6,053 bases of DNA. Origin: Fidelibacterota bacterium. Its GTDB lineage: Bacteria > Fidelibacterota > Marinisomatia > Marinisomatales > UBA8229. The notes under the pieces are model-generated. The model worked only from the letters and a program-made list of their open reading frames with translations. It searched no databases and was not told the DNA's origin. Location of the stretch: contig DPYO01000234.1 of the NCBI GenBank assembly GCA_003535775.1, forward strand, positions 1-6,053, read 5' to 3'. The translations under genes and the position numbers were made by a program. Each line of letters starts with the position of its first letter. Position 1 is the stretch's first letter. Below, in pieces: positions 5,201 to 6,053 of the stretch.

Positions 5201-6053
5201 TTATTTATCTATTCTCTGTCCTCCCATATCATTAAGCTTTTCACCGACCTCAGAGTCATCTTCTTCTTTTGGGGTACGTACTTTCTCAGTATCACCAACA
5301 GTAGGTTCTTCTTCTTTAGATGTTCGTACCTTCTCAGTAGCACCAATTGGGAGTTCATCCAAAGAAACATATACTGCAATCGGGTTTACCTCCCCTATAA
5401 AATCAATCCGGGTCACTGTTTTTCTAGATCCACTTTTCCGAATTTTTACAACACTCTTTATTGATTTAACATTCCCTGATTTAAAATACATTTTAAATTT
5501 TTGAGATGGATCTGAAGGGCTCACCATTTCAATAAATGGGGTCTGTTTGGCTATCTCCACTTCCTCTTCAATCCTAAATTGGATACCAGCATCAAAAGAT
5601 TCCATTGAAATAGTCGCCGGAAATCCATCAAATAAGTATTCGGGATATTTATGAAATTGAGAATCCCACGCTTCCGGATTAAAAGATTGTGGTATAGCAC
5701 TTGACACTGGTGATTTCGACACTAATAACATGTTTGTTTTTAAATCATGGATTAAGGAAATCTGAGTGACAGGAGCATCAACAGGTCTTTCAGTTTTATA
5801 TTCAAAGTTTGCTTTGGTTTTCACTGGCATTTTTCCCATATCAAGACTAATTCGATGTGTTACTATTTTTTCTAAAGAGGTATCTACTTCAACAAAAAAA
5901 ACAGTGTCCCCCTTAGAACTAAAATTAACAGCCCCCTTTTCTTCCTTTTGAGCTATTGAAACACTGTAATAATCAGGGAATAAGGGTTGTTCAGCGAAAC
6001 CCTCTTCTTTAGGCGTAGACGTTTTTCGGGACCTGGAACGAAGAAACTGTTCC
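5201..6053 (-). CDS. Unrecognised protein with a charged repeated C-terminal tail (C-terminal part, cut by window edge)
   Basis: The minus-strand frame is open from the right edge to a TAA at 5201-5203, about 284 codons. The ATG at 5839 is therefore probably internal: the 70 codons before it are stop-free and continue similar charged, beta-like sequence. The visible protein begins with a basic, Ser-rich part (RSRSRKTSTPKEE) followed by about 220 residues that look like beta-strands with many Val, Ile, Phe, Lys and Glu and no Cys. It ends in a low-complexity acidic tail with two copies of GxTEKVRTxKEE. I see no signal peptide or membrane segment in this part, because the N-terminus is missing, and I recognise no family. 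It is convergent with lpxK across a 106-base gap and need not be related to lipid A. That it is a real gene is well supported by length, the absence of stops and ordinary composition. Confidence 0.72.
   Translation of the reverse strand, partial: EQFLRSRSRKTSTPKEEGFAEQPLFPDYYSVSIAQKEEKGAVNFSSKGDTVFFVEVDTSLEKIVTHRISLDMGKMPVKTKANFEYKTERPVDAPVTQISLIHDLKTNMLLVSKSPVSSAIPQSFNPEAWDSQFHKYPEYLFDGFPATISMESFDAGIQFRIEEEVEIAKQTPFIEMVSPSDPSQKFKMYFKSGNVKSIKSVVKIRKSGSRKTVTRIDFIGEVNPIAVYVSLDELPIGATEKVRTSKEEEPTVGDTEKVRTPKEEDDSEVGEKLNDMGGQRIDK
5258..5344 (-). repeat. Tandem 48-bp-period repeat inside the unrecognised protein
   Basis: On the minus strand two in-frame copies of 13 codons occur at 5344-5306 and 5296-5258, exactly 48 bases apart. 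They encode GATEKVRTSKEEE and GDTEKVRTPKEED, eleven identical or similar residues including TEKVRT. A weaker third start (VGEK) follows. The result is a Lys/Glu-rich linker-like tail. Confidence 0.75.

Noticed and set aside
5837..5839. ATG as the start of the right-hand minus-strand gene
   Set aside because: The frame stays open for a further 70 codons to the window edge with similar composition, so the gene most likely begins outside the window.
5766..5951. Plus-strand open frame of 61 codons
   Set aside because: It lies opposite the longer minus-strand gene, has no ribosome site and shows no recognisable features.
1..6053. Mobile element, CRISPR array, toxin-antitoxin or phage-defence genes
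   Set aside because: I found no transposase, integrase, terminal repeats, regularly spaced repeats or paired small genes; the window reads as ordinary envelope-related chromosome.

Overview
The window comes from an AT-rich, Gram-negative (LPS-bearing) bacterium. The diderm call rests on two unmistakable lipid A genes, lpxB and lpxK. A secreted protein whose signal peptide ends in an Ala-Gln junction and whose mature part looks like aromatic-rich beta-strands is the sort of thing seen often in the FCB group and in candidate phyla such as Marinimicrobia (SAR406). That placement is an impression from protein style, not a demonstrated assignment.

Layout. (1) 1-220, minus strand: the start of a secreted, probably outer-membrane beta-barrel protein, cut by the left edge. 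(2) 221-484: a non-coding gap with a 19-base near-perfect inverted repeat and a possible promoter for gene 1. (3) 485-1072, minus: an unrecognised protein with four membrane segments and a Tyr-rich, strongly acidic C-terminal tail. (4) 1073-1219: a divergent intergenic region with promoter-like boxes for both directions and a perfect 16-bp palindrome just before the plus-strand operon. (5) 1220-5094, plus: four genes in one direction, a Gfo/Idh/MocA-type oxidoreductase, lpxB, a DUF374/COG2121 acyltransferase and lpxK. The last three overlap at their junctions and are clearly co-translated. (6) 5095-5200: a short convergent gap without a convincing terminator. (7) 5201-6053, minus: the C-terminal part of an unrecognised protein with a charged, repeated tail, cut by the right edge.

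How the genes fit together. LpxB joins 2,3-diacylglucosamine-1-phosphate and its UDP form into the lipid A disaccharide. LpxK phosphorylates that disaccharide at the 4' position to give lipid IVA. The DUF374 protein between them is a probable acyltransferase of lipid A or phospholipid metabolism. The oxidoreductase in front of lpxB belongs to a subgroup commonly found beside lpxA/lpxB. By analogy with GnnA it may act on a UDP-sugar, but no GnnB-type aminotransferase lies in the window. The Kdo transferase gene (waaA/kdtA), often found beside these genes, is absent here. I saw no RNA genes, mobile elements or CRISPR arrays, and nothing that amounts to a clearly new system. The least explained items are the two unrecognised minus-strand proteins and the palindromes.
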